The position numbers and the translations under genes are program-made. Positions 1-7,305 of a DNA stretch of 64,000 nucleotides are shown in pieces (position 1 is the stretch's first letter; each line of letters opens with the position of its first letter). The notes beneath the pieces were generated by a model, which saw only the letters and a program-made list of their open reading frames with translations, ran no database searches and was not told the origin of the DNA. The stretch comes from Streptomyces ficellus (GTDB lineage: Bacteria > Actinomycetota > Actinomycetes > Streptomycetales > Streptomycetaceae), in NCBI RefSeq assembly GCF_030406405.1, contig NZ_JAUEPL010000008.1, positions 103,826 through 167,825 of the forward strand. The letters are read 5' to 3'.

Positions 1-1
1 C

Positions 2-415
2 GGTTCCGTCGTACGGACCGCCAACGCCTTCCTGGCCAAGGAGGTCCACATCGTGGGCCGCAAACGCTGGAACCGGCGCGGTGCGATGGTCACCGACCGG
101 TACCAGCATGTGCGCCACCACCCGGACACCGAGGCGCTGACCGCCTGGGCGGCCTCCGAGGGGGTGCCGATCATCGGGATCGACAACCTCCCCGGGGCCG
201 TGCCCCTGGAGCGGACCGAGCTGCCGCGCCGCTGTGTGCTGCTGTTCGGGCAGGAGGGGCCGGGCCTCACGGAAGAGGCCCGCACGCACGCGTCGATGGT
301 CTGCTCGATCGCCCAGTTCGGCTCGACCCGCTCGATCAACGCGGGTGCCGCCGCGGCGATCGCCATGCACGCCTGGGTGCAGCGGTACGCGGAGATCACC
401 GGCCCCACTCCCTGA
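2..415 (+). CDS. SpoU/TrmH-family RNA 2'-O-methyltransferase, C-terminal part (5' end outside window)
   Basis: The reading frame is open from the window edge and encodes about 137 residues, the C-terminal half of a SPOUT-fold methylase. These enzymes transfer a methyl group from S-adenosylmethionine to a ribose 2'-OH in tRNA or rRNA. Visible signatures are the family's motif 1 tail (GSVVRTANAF) at the edge, the FGQEGPGL loop in the middle, and the cofactor-knot motif STRSINAGAAAAIAMHAW near the end. No in-window start is proposed because motif 1 begins before base 1. It converges on paaN. The family call is secure, but the exact RNA target cannot be told. Confidence 0.9.
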   Translation, partial: GSVVRTANAFLAKEVHIVGRKRWNRRGAMVTDRYQHVRHHPDTEALTAWAASEGVPIIGIDNLPGAVPLERTELPRRCVLLFGQEGPGLTEEARTHASMVCSIAQFGSTRSINAGAAAAIAMHAWVQRYAEITGPTP

Positions 416-428
416 CCGCAGCGGCCTC

Positions 429-2123
429 TTACGCCTGGCGGCGGACTTCCACCACCCGGAAGCGGTTGGCCACGAACGCGCCGTCGCACAGCGCGGCGTT
501 CGCCGCCGGGTTGCCGCCGGAGCCGTGGAAGTCGGAGAACGCCGCCGTCTGGTTCACATACACCCCGCCCGTCAGGTTCAGCGAGAGCTGCGCCGACTCC
601 TCCAGGCAGACCTCCTCGACCGCCCGCTCGACCTCCTGCGAGATCGTGTACGCGCCGACCGTCATCGCACCCTTCTCCCGCACCGTGCGCCGCAGCAGCT
701 CCAGCGCGTCGGCGGTCGAGTCGACGGAGACGGCGAAGGCGACCGGGCCGAAGCACTCCGACATGTACGCCGCCTCGGCATCCGGCTTGGAGCCGTCGAG
801 CTTGACGATGACGGGCGTACGGACGACGGCGTCCGGGAAGTCGGGGTTGGCGACCTCGCGCGAGGGCAGCGCGACCTCGCCGAGACCGGCGGCCGCTTCC
901 AGGCGGGCCTTCACATCCGGGTTGACGATGGCGCCCAGCAGGGCGTTCGCCCGGGCGTCGTCGCCCAGCAGGCCGCTCACCGCCGCCGCCAGGTCGGCGA
1001 CCACCTCGTCGTACGTCTTGGGCCCGGCCTCCGTCGTGATGCCGTCGCGCGGGATGAGGAGGTTCTGGGGCGTGGTGCACATCTGGCCGCTGTACAGGGA
1101 CAGGGAGAAGGCCAGGTTCGACAGCATCCCCTTGTAGTCGTCCGTGGAGTCGATGACGACGGTGTTGACCCCTGCCTTCTCCGTGTAGACCTGCGCCTGG
1201 CGGGCGTTGGCCTCCAGCCAGTCGCCGAACGAGGTGGAGCCGGTGTAGTCGATGATCCGGATCTCGGGGCGGAGCGCGAGGTCCTTGGCGATGCCCTCGC
1301 CCGGCCGCTCGGCGGCCAGCGCGACCAGATTCGGGTCGAAGCCCGCCTCCGCGAGCACCTCACGGGCCACCCGTACCGTCAGGGCCAGGGGGAGGACGGC
1401 TCGCGGGTGCGGCTTGACCAGGACGGGGTTACCGGTCGCCAGGGAGGCGAACAGGCCCGGGTAGCCGTTCCAGGTCGGGAAGGTGTTGCAGCCGATCAGC
1501 AGGGAGATGCCGCGTCCCACCGGAGTGAACGTCTTGCGCAGCTCCAGCGGGTCCCGCTTGCCCTGCGGCTTGGACCAGTCGGCGACCAGGGGCGTGCGCA
1601 CCTGCTCGGCGTACGCGTACGCCACCGCCTCCAGGCCGCGGTCCTGCGCGTGGGGCCCGCCCGCCTGGAACGCCATCATGAACGCCTGCCCGCTGGTGTG
1701 CATCACCGCGTGCGCGAACTCATGCGTGCGGGCGCTGATCCGCGCCAGGATCTCCAGGCAGACCAGCGCGCGGGTCTCGGGGCCGGCGTCCCGCCAGGCC
1801 GCCAGCCCGGCCCGCATCGCGGGCAGCAGCACATCCAGGTCGGCGTGCGGATACTCCACGCCCAGCTCCGGCCCGTACGGCGACACCTCGCCGCCCGTCC
1901 AGCCGTCCGTGCCGGGCTGGTCCAGCTCGAAGCGGGTGCCGAGGGTGGCCTTGTGTGCTTCGAGGCCGTCGGCGGCGCTCAGCGAGCCGTTCTCCCCGTA
2001 CGCCTTGGGGTGCTCGGGGTGCGGGGACCAGTAGGCCCGGGTGCGGATCGCCTCAAGGGCTTGGTCCAGCGTGGGCCGGTGCTTCTGGGACAGGTGGTCG
2101 GTGGTGAGCTGAGCGGCGGCCAT
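429..2123 (-). CDS. paaN: PaaN-type aldehyde dehydrogenase (phenylacetate catabolism)
   Basis: A 564-residue protein of the aldehyde dehydrogenase superfamily, in the long PaaN subfamily. Members are linked to ring-cleavage or aldehyde oxidation in phenylacetyl-CoA degradation, usually with NAD(P)+. The catalytic cysteine is seen in QMCTTPQN (Cys349), the general-base region in YTEKAGVNTVV (Glu315) and the cofactor lysine in VLVKPHP (Lys237). It is divergent from a 3-hydroxyacyl-CoA dehydrogenase, and the 123-bp gap between them holds a palindrome at 2178 that I assign to the nearby TetR protein. The window shows no other paa genes, so its substrate is inferred from subfamily membership only. 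Confidence 0.88.
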   Translation of the reverse strand: MAAAQLTTDHLSQKHRPTLDQALEAIRTRAYWSPHPEHPKAYGENGSLSAADGLEAHKATLGTRFELDQPGTDGWTGGEVSPYGPELGVEYPHADLDVLLPAMRAGLAAWRDAGPETRALVCLEILARISARTHEFAHAVMHTSGQAFMMAFQAGGPHAQDRGLEAVAYAYAEQVRTPLVADWSKPQGKRDPLELRKTFTPVGRGISLLIGCNTFPTWNGYPGLFASLATGNPVLVKPHPRAVLPLALTVRVAREVLAEAGFDPNLVALAAERPGEGIAKDLALRPEIRIIDYTGSTSFGDWLEANARQAQVYTEKAGVNTVVIDSTDDYKGMLSNLAFSLSLYSGQMCTTPQNLLIPRDGITTEAGPKTYDEVVADLAAAVSGLLGDDARANALLGAIVNPDVKARLEAAAGLGEVALPSREVANPDFPDAVVRTPVIVKLDGSKPDAEAAYMSECFGPVAFAVSVDSTADALELLRRTVREKGAMTVGAYTISQEVERAVEEVCLEESAQLSLNLTGGVYVNQTAAFSDFHGSGGNPAANAALCDGAFVANRFRVVEVRRQA

Positions 2124-2177
2124 GACGGACCAACTCCTCGTCGAGCTGGGCAGGGACAGGCGGACAGGGCTAGAGTA

Positions 2178-2191
2178 ACCGAACGATCGGT
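2178..2191. promoter_or_regulatory. Candidate TetR operator ACCGAACGATCGGT
   Basis: This near-perfect palindrome lies in the paaN/paaH divergent promoter region. The same motif, with one purine change, recurs at 5081 in the bkdR/bkdA promoter region. The TetR gene sits between the two sites (3773-4366), so it is the likely binder. The assignment is inference. Confidence 0.6.
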
Positions 2192-2246
2192 CGGGACAAG
2201 GGGGCCTCCCGAACCTGTGGACAACTCATCGGGGAGGATCACTGTC

Positions 2247-3776
2247 ATGACCGACAACCAGGCCATCGAGCGGAGCCGTACCGTCGCCGTCGTCGGTACC
2301 GGCACCATGGGCCAGGGCATCGCCCAGGTCGCCCTGGTCGCCGGCCACCCCGTGCGCCTCTACGACGCCGCGCCCGGCCGTGCCCAGCAGGCCGCCGCCA
2401 CCATCACCGGGCGGCTCGACCGGCTGGTCGAGAAGGGCCGCCTGGCGGCCGAGGAGCGGGACGCGGCCGCCGCACGCCTGCACGCGGCGGACAGCCTCGA
2501 CGCCCTCGCCGACGCCGCCCTCGTCGTCGAGGCGATCGCCGAGCAGCTCACGGCCAAGCGGGAGCTGTTCGCCGACCTGGAGAAGATCGTCACCGACGAC
2601 TGTCTGCTCGCCACCAACACCTCCTCCCTCTCCGTCACCGCCATCGCCGGGGCCCTGCGGCTGCCCGGCCGCTTCGTCGGCCTGCACTTCTTCAACCCCG
2701 CCCCGCTGCTCCCGCTGGTCGAGGTGGTCAGCGGCTTCGCCACCGACGAAACCGCCGCCACGCGCGCGTACGCCACCGCCAAGGCATGGGGCAAGACACC
2801 GGTGCGCTGCGCCGACACCCCCGGCTTCCTCGTCAACCGCATCGCCCGCCCCTTCTACGCCGAGGCGCTGCGGCTGTACGAGGAGAGGGCGGCCGACCCG
2901 GCCACCATCGACGCCGTCCTGCGCGAGTGCGGCGGCTTCGCGATGGGCCCCTTCGAGCTGACCGACCTGATCGGACAGGACGTCAACGAGGCCGTCACCC
3001 GGTCCGTCTGGGAGGCGTTCCACCAGGACCCGAAGTTCACCCCGTCGCTCGCCCAGCGGCGCCTGGTCGAGTCCGGGCGCCTGGGCCGCAAGACGGGCCA
3101 GGGCTGGTACGCGTACACCGAAGGCGCCGAGCGTCCCCGCCCCCGTACCGAAGAGCCCGCACCCGCGCCCGAGGCGGTCACCGTCCATGGACACCTGGGC
3201 CACGCCGAACCGCTCGTCCGCATGATCGAGGGTGCCGGCATCAAGGTCCGCCGCAGGAAGCACGGCCGGCACCTCACCCTGCCCGGTGGCGGCGAGCTCC
3301 GGCTCGCCGACGGTGACGTCCTCTGCGGCGGGCGCGGCGGGGACATCTACTTCGACCTCGCCCACGACTACACGACCGCCACCCGGATCGCCCTCGCCAC
3401 CGCCCCGGCCACCTCGTCCGACACCCTCAGGGAGGCCATCGGCCTCTTCCAGGCGCTCGGCAAGGACGTCACGGTGATCGGCGACGTCCCCGGCATGATC
3501 GTCGCCCGGACGGTCGCCATGATCGTCGACCTCGCCGTGGACGCCGTCGAGCGCGGTATCGCCTCCGCCGAGGATGTCGACACGGCCATGCGCCTCGGCG
3601 TCAACTATCCCGCCGGTCCCCTGGAGTGGGGTGCCCTGCTCGGCTACACGTACGTGTCCGAGTTCCTCGCCCAGATGCACGTGCTCCACCCGACCGGCCG
3701 ATATGCCCCCTGCCTCGGCGTCGTCCGCCGTGGGTACGAGGAGAGGGCCGCGATGAAGGACCAGGACAGCCGATGA
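2247..3776 (+). CDS. 3-hydroxyacyl-CoA dehydrogenase (PaaH/PaaC-like)
   Basis: A 509-residue NAD+-dependent enzyme of beta-oxidation or phenylacetate degradation that oxidises L-3-hydroxyacyl-CoA to 3-ketoacyl-CoA. The Rossmann loop VVGTGTMGQG (residues about 15-24) and the catalytic histidine segment VGLHFFNPAP are clear. Two C-terminal 3HCDH domains follow, which explains a length well above the 280-300 residues of single-domain forms. ATG 2247 was chosen over upstream in-frame codons because it follows a GGGGAGG-like ribosome site and the protein then begins just before the nucleotide fold. The stop overlaps the TetR start (ATGA), so the two genes are translationally coupled. Confidence 0.88.
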   Translation: MTDNQAIERSRTVAVVGTGTMGQGIAQVALVAGHPVRLYDAAPGRAQQAAATITGRLDRLVEKGRLAAEERDAAAARLHAADSLDALADAALVVEAIAEQLTAKRELFADLEKIVTDDCLLATNTSSLSVTAIAGALRLPGRFVGLHFFNPAPLLPLVEVVSGFATDETAATRAYATAKAWGKTPVRCADTPGFLVNRIARPFYAEALRLYEERAADPATIDAVLRECGGFAMGPFELTDLIGQDVNEAVTRSVWEAFHQDPKFTPSLAQRRLVESGRLGRKTGQGWYAYTEGAERPRPRTEEPAPAPEAVTVHGHLGHAEPLVRMIEGAGIKVRRRKHGRHLTLPGGGELRLADGDVLCGGRGGDIYFDLAHDYTTATRIALATAPATSSDTLREAIGLFQALGKDVTVIGDVPGMIVARTVAMIVDLAVDAVERGIASAEDVDTAMRLGVNYPAGPLEWGALLGYTYVSEFLAQMHVLHPTGRYAPCLGVVRRGYEERAAMKDQDSR

Positions 3777-4366
3777 CCACCGCCAAGCGTGATACGTACA
3801 CGCCCGAGACGCTGCTCTCCGTCGCCGTCCGCGTCTTCAACGAGCGCGGCTACGACGGCACCTCCATGGAGCACCTCTCCAAGGCGGCCGGTATCTCCAA
3901 ATCCTCGATCTACCACCACGTCGCGGGCAAGGAGGAACTGCTGCGGCGCGCCGTCAGCCGGGCGCTCGACGGGCTCTTCGCGGTGCTCGACGAGCCCGGA
4001 GCCGCGCGCGGACGGGCGATCGAGCGGGTCGAGTACGTCACCCGGCGCACCGTCGAGGTGCTGATGGACGAGCTGCCGTACGTGACCCTGCTGCTGCGCG
4101 TACGCGGCAATACGACGACCGAGCGGTGGGCGCTGGAGCGGCGCCGCGAGTTCGACCACCGGGTCGCCGACCTGCTGAAGGCGGCCGCCGCGGACGGCGA
4201 CCTCCGTGACGACGTGGACATACGGCTGGCCACCCGGCTGCTGTTCGGCATGATCAACTCGCTTGTCGAGTGGTACCGGCCCCAGCCCGGCGGGGACGGC
4301 GAGCGTCAGCAGGTCATCGACACCGTCGTCCACCTGGCCTTCGACGGGCTTCGCACGAGTCGCTGA
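3773..4366 (+). CDS. TetR-family transcriptional regulator (PaaR-like)
   Basis: A 197-residue TetR-family repressor. The N-terminal helix-turn-helix is clear: DGTSMEHLSKAAGISKSSIY at about residues 26-45, followed by HHVAGKEEL. The C-terminal half is the variable ligand-binding domain. It is co-transcribed and overlaps by 4 nt with the 3-hydroxyacyl-CoA dehydrogenase. Its position between the two copies of ACCGAACRATCGGT (2178 and 5081) suggests that it controls both the phenylacetate/beta-oxidation pair and the bkdA operon, with an acyl-CoA as the likely effector, as for PaaR-type and FadR-type TetR proteins. Ligand and targets are inference. Confidence 0.85.
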   Translation: MTTAKRDTYTPETLLSVAVRVFNERGYDGTSMEHLSKAAGISKSSIYHHVAGKEELLRRAVSRALDGLFAVLDEPGAARGRAIERVEYVTRRTVEVLMDELPYVTLLLRVRGNTTTERWALERRREFDHRVADLLKAAAADGDLRDDVDIRLATRLLFGMINSLVEWYRPQPGGDGERQQVIDTVVHLAFDGLRTSR

Positions 4367-4394
4367 CAGCCGCGCTCCGGCACTGTCAGGACGC

Positions 4395-4475
4395 GTCCGT
4401 CGGAACTCGTCCGTCGGAACTCGTCCGTGGGAACTCGTCCGTCAGCATCCGTCAGAACTCGTCCGTCAGGACCCG
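4395..4475. repeat. 14-bp tandem repeat overlapping the 3' end of the Lrp-type regulator
   Basis: Units of GTCCGTCGGAACTC start at 4395, 4409 and 4423, with a degenerate unit at 4437. The array runs into the last codons and stop (4452-4454) of the minus-strand regulator gene, whose final codons (L-T-D-E-F) are copied downstream of its own stop. It is one of several such arrays in the window. Confidence 0.8.
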
Positions 4476-4979
4476 GCGATTCAGGTCCGTCTCCTCGAAG
4501 ACGAGCAGCGTGCGCGTGGAGAGCACCTCCGGAATCGACTGGAGCTTGGTCAGGACCAGCTCGCGCAGCGTGCGGTTGTCGGGCGTGTGGACCAGCAGCA
4601 GCACATCGAAATCGCCGCTGACCAGGGCGATGTGGGCCGCGCCCGGCAGCGCTTGCAGCTGCTCGCGCACCGTGCGCCAGGAGTTCTGCACGATCTTGAG
4701 GGTGATGTACGCGGAGGCTCCCTGGCCCGCCCGCTCATGGTTCACCCGGGCCGTGAAGCCGCGGATCACCCCGTCCTCGATGAGCCGGTTGATCCGCGCG
4801 TAGGCGTTGGCGCGCGAGACATGGACCCGGTCGGCCACGGAGCGTATCGAGGCGCGGCCATCCGTTTGGAGGATGCGGAGGATGTCGCGGTCGATCGCGT
4901 CGAGCGGGCGCGGCGCCGGATCGGGCTCGCCGCTCGCCGGCCGCTGGTCCCCGCTGTCGGCCATTTGTTCAGCTGCCAT
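4452..4979 (-). CDS. bkdR: Lrp/AsnC-family regulator (BkdR-like)
   Basis: A 175-residue Lrp/AsnC regulator. An N-terminal winged helix (LDAIDRDILRILQTDGRASI, then a turn and VSRANAYARINRLIEDG) precedes the RAM-type ligand-sensing domain with VSGDFDVLLLVHTPD. It is divergent from bkdA, the arrangement known for bkdR in Streptomyces and Pseudomonas, where the regulator controls branched-chain keto-acid dehydrogenase genes in response to branched amino acids. The start at 4979 follows a G-rich ribosome site; an alternative ATG at 5000 would add seven residues. The gene end is embedded in a 14-bp tandem array. The symbol rests on context. Confidence 0.75.
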   Translation of the reverse strand: MAAEQMADSGDQRPASGEPDPAPRPLDAIDRDILRILQTDGRASIRSVADRVHVSRANAYARINRLIEDGVIRGFTARVNHERAGQGASAYITLKIVQNSWRTVREQLQALPGAAHIALVSGDFDVLLLVHTPDNRTLRELVLTKLQSIPEVLSTRTLLVFEETDLNRRVLTDEF

Positions 4980-5023
4980 GTCCCCCCGCCTCTCCTCCAT
5001 GGACGACCTGCCTCCATCCCAGG

Positions 5024-5047
5024 CTGTGGAGAACCGTTTGTCCACAG
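5024..5047. promoter_or_regulatory. Inverted repeat in the bkdR/bkdA promoter region
   Basis: The arms CTGTGGA and TCCACAG are separated by 10 nt and sit 20-45 nt upstream of the regulator's start. Lrp-type proteins often bind such imperfect repeats, so autoregulation is plausible. Nothing else supports it. Confidence 0.35.
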
Positions 5048-5080
5048 GCTGAAGGTGCCTGTAGCCAAAATGCCGCCACG

Positions 5081-5094
5081 ACCGAACAATCGGT
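5081..5094. promoter_or_regulatory. Candidate TetR operator ACCGAACAATCGGT upstream of bkdA
   Basis: This palindrome matches the one at 2178 at 13 of 14 positions and lies 68 nt before the bkdA start. It suggests that the TetR protein at 3773 also represses or modulates the bkdABC operon. Confidence 0.6.
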
Positions 5095-5161
5095 AGGTGA
5101 GGCGCGTCACAGTCGCGCCCCCTTCGGGTCTTATGCCCGCTCCCCACGAGGAGGTGCTGTC

Positions 5162-6304
5162 ATGACGGTCCAAGAGCTGCCCGGTGCCGCGCCCTACCGG
5201 CCCACCCCGCCCCCGGCGTGGAAGCCGCGCACCGACCCCGCACCGCTGCTCCCGGACCCCGAGCCGTACCGGGTGCTGGGCACGGACGCCGCCGCCGGTT
5301 TCTCACCCGAGCTGCTGCGCCGGCTGTACGCCGAGCTGGTGCGCGGCCGCCGGTACAACGCGCAGGCGACGGCCCTCACCAAGCAGGGCAGGCTCGCGGT
5401 GTACCCGTCGAGCACCGGCCAGGAGGCGTGCGAGGTCGCCGCCGCCCTGGTGCTGGAGGACCGGGACTGGCTCTTCCCGTCGTACCGCGACACGCTCGCC
5501 GCCGTGGCTCGCGGCCTCGACCCCGTACAGGCCCTGACGCTGCTGCGCGGCGACTGGCACACCGGCTACGACCCGCACGAGCACCGCGTGGCGCCGCTGT
5601 GCACGCCGCTCGCCACCCAGCTGCCGCACGCCGTGGGCCTGGCCCACGCCGCCCGCCTCAAGGGCGATGACGTGGTGGCACTGGCCATGGTCGGCGACGG
5701 CGGCACCAGTGAGGGCGACTTCCACGAGGCGCTGAACTTCGCGGCCGTATGGCAGGCACCGGTCGTCTTCCTCGTACAGAACAACGGCTTCGCCATCTCC
5801 GTGCCGCTCGCCAAGCAGACCGCGGCGCCCTCCCTGGCCCACAAGGCCGTCGGGTACGGAATGCCGGGCCGGCTCGTCGACGGCAACGACGCGGCCGCCG
5901 TGCACCATGTGCTCTCCGAGGCGGTGGCCCGGGCCCGTAGGGGCGGCGGACCGACGCTCGTGGAGGCGGTGACCTACCGCATCGAGGCCCACACCAACGC
6001 CGACGACGCGACGCGCTACCGCGGCGACAGCGAGGTCCAGGCATGGCGGGAACACGACCCGATCCGGCTGCTGGAACAGGAGCTGACCGAGCGCGGCCTC
6101 CTCGACGAGACCGGCATACGACAGGCCGCCGAGGCCGCCGAGGCGATGGCCGCGCGGCTGCGCGAACGCATGAACGCGGATCCGGAACTGGACCCGATGG
6201 ACCTCTTCGCGCACGTGTACGCCGAGCAGACGGCACAACTGCGCGAGCAGGCCGAGCAGTTGCGTGCCGAGCTGGCGGCGGAAGCGGAAGGTGACGGCCG
6301 ATGA
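5162..6304 (+). CDS. bkdA: Branched-chain 2-oxo acid dehydrogenase E1 alpha subunit (cluster 1)
   Basis: A 380-residue thiamine-diphosphate-dependent E1 alpha subunit. With BkdB it decarboxylates 2-ketoisovalerate, 2-ketoisocaproate and 2-keto-3-methylvalerate and passes the acyl group to E2 lipoate, supplying isobutyryl-, isovaleryl- and 2-methylbutyryl-CoA for branched fatty acids and polyketides. The ThDP motif GDGGTSEGDFHEALNFA, ending at QNNGFAIS, is seen around residues 177-205. It is preceded by AGGAGG-type ribosome bases (GAGGAGG) and overlaps bkdB by 4 nt. A second, distinct copy lies at 24599. The pyruvate dehydrogenase alternative is less likely given the adjacent Lrp regulator and E2 type. 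Confidence 0.88.
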   Translation: MTVQELPGAAPYRPTPPPAWKPRTDPAPLLPDPEPYRVLGTDAAAGFSPELLRRLYAELVRGRRYNAQATALTKQGRLAVYPSSTGQEACEVAAALVLEDRDWLFPSYRDTLAAVARGLDPVQALTLLRGDWHTGYDPHEHRVAPLCTPLATQLPHAVGLAHAARLKGDDVVALAMVGDGGTSEGDFHEALNFAAVWQAPVVFLVQNNGFAISVPLAKQTAAPSLAHKAVGYGMPGRLVDGNDAAAVHHVLSEAVARARRGGGPTLVEAVTYRIEAHTNADDATRYRGDSEVQAWREHDPIRLLEQELTERGLLDETGIRQAAEAAEAMAARLRERMNADPELDPMDLFAHVYAEQTAQLREQAEQLRAELAAEAEGDGR

Positions 6305-7305
6305 CCACCGTGGCAGCCAAGCCCGCCACCATGGCGCAGGCGCTTCAGCGCGCGATGCGCGACGCGATGGCCGAGGACCCGTCCGTCCATGTGCTGGGCG
6401 AGGACGTCGGCACGCTCGGTGGCGTCTTCAGGGTCACCGACGGACTCGCCAAGGAGTTCGGCGAGGACCGCTGCACGGACACCCCCCTCGCCGAGGCGGG
6501 CATCCTGGGCACGGCCGTCGGCATGGCGATGTACGGGCTGCGGCCGGTCGTCGAGATGCAGTTCGACGCCTTCGCCTACCCGGCGTTCGAGCAGCTGATC
6601 AGCCATGTCTCGCGGATGCGGAACCGGACGCGGGGCGCGATGCCGATGCCGCTGGTGGTCCGCGTGCCCTACGGCGGCGGGATCGGCGGCGTCGAGCACC
6701 ACAGCGACTCGTCCGAGGCGTACTACATGGCGACTCCGGGGCTCCATGTCGTCACGCCCGCGACGGTCGCCGACGCGTACGGGCTGCTGCGGGCCGCCAT
6801 CGCCTCCGACGACCCGGTCGTCTTCCTGGAGCCCAAGCGGCTCTACTGGTCGAAGGCCGACTGGTCACCGGACAGGCCCGAGGCCGTTGAGCCGATCGGC
6901 CGCGCGGTGGTGCGGCGGGCCGGGCGCAGCGCGACGCTCATCACCTACGGGCCGTCCCTGCCGGTCTGCCTGGAGGCCGCCGAGGCCGCGCGGGCGGAGG
7001 GCTGGGAGCTCGAGGTGGTCGACCTGCGGTCGCTGGTGCCGTTCGACGACGAGACGGTCTGCGCGTCGGTACGGCGCACGGGGCGCGCGGTCGTCGTCCA
7101 TGAGTCGGCCGGCTTCGGCGGGCCGGGCGGGGAGATCGCCGCGCGGGTCACCGAGCGGTGCTTCCACCACCTGGAGGCCCCCGTGCTGCGGGTGTCCGGG
7201 TTCGACATCCCCTACCCGCCGCCGATGCTGGAGCGGCACCATCTGCCCGGCGTCGACCGGGTGCTGGACGCGGTCGCGCGACTGCAGTGGGAGGCGGAGA
7301 GCTGA
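6301..7305 (+). CDS. bkdB: Branched-chain 2-oxo acid dehydrogenase E1 beta subunit (cluster 1)
   Basis: A 334-residue transketolase-type E1 beta subunit. The N-terminal pyrimidine-binding domain carries VHVLGEDVGTLGGVFRVTDG, and the conserved VPYGGGIGGVEHHSDS follows. The C-terminal transketolase domain has the typical VVDLRSLVPFDDETV. It forms the alpha2beta2 decarboxylase with BkdA. The ATG overlaps the bkdA stop, and its own stop overlaps the bkdC start by one base (TGATG), so the three proteins are probably made in fixed ratio. Confidence 0.9.
   Translation: MTTVAAKPATMAQALQRAMRDAMAEDPSVHVLGEDVGTLGGVFRVTDGLAKEFGEDRCTDTPLAEAGILGTAVGMAMYGLRPVVEMQFDAFAYPAFEQLISHVSRMRNRTRGAMPMPLVVRVPYGGGIGGVEHHSDSSEAYYMATPGLHVVTPATVADAYGLLRAAIASDDPVVFLEPKRLYWSKADWSPDRPEAVEPIGRAVVRRAGRSATLITYGPSLPVCLEAAEAARAEGWELEVVDLRSLVPFDDETVCASVRRTGRAVVVHESAGFGGPGGEIAARVTERCFHHLEAPVLRVSGFDIPYPPPMLERHHLPGVDRVLDAVARLQWEAES

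Noticed and set aside
234..2246. Long open frame upstream of the 3-hydroxyacyl-CoA dehydrogenase, suggesting a fusion of over 1000 residues
   Set aside because: It is an antisense shadow of paaN. The family start lies at ATG 2247 with a ribosome site, and the upstream residues have no domain.
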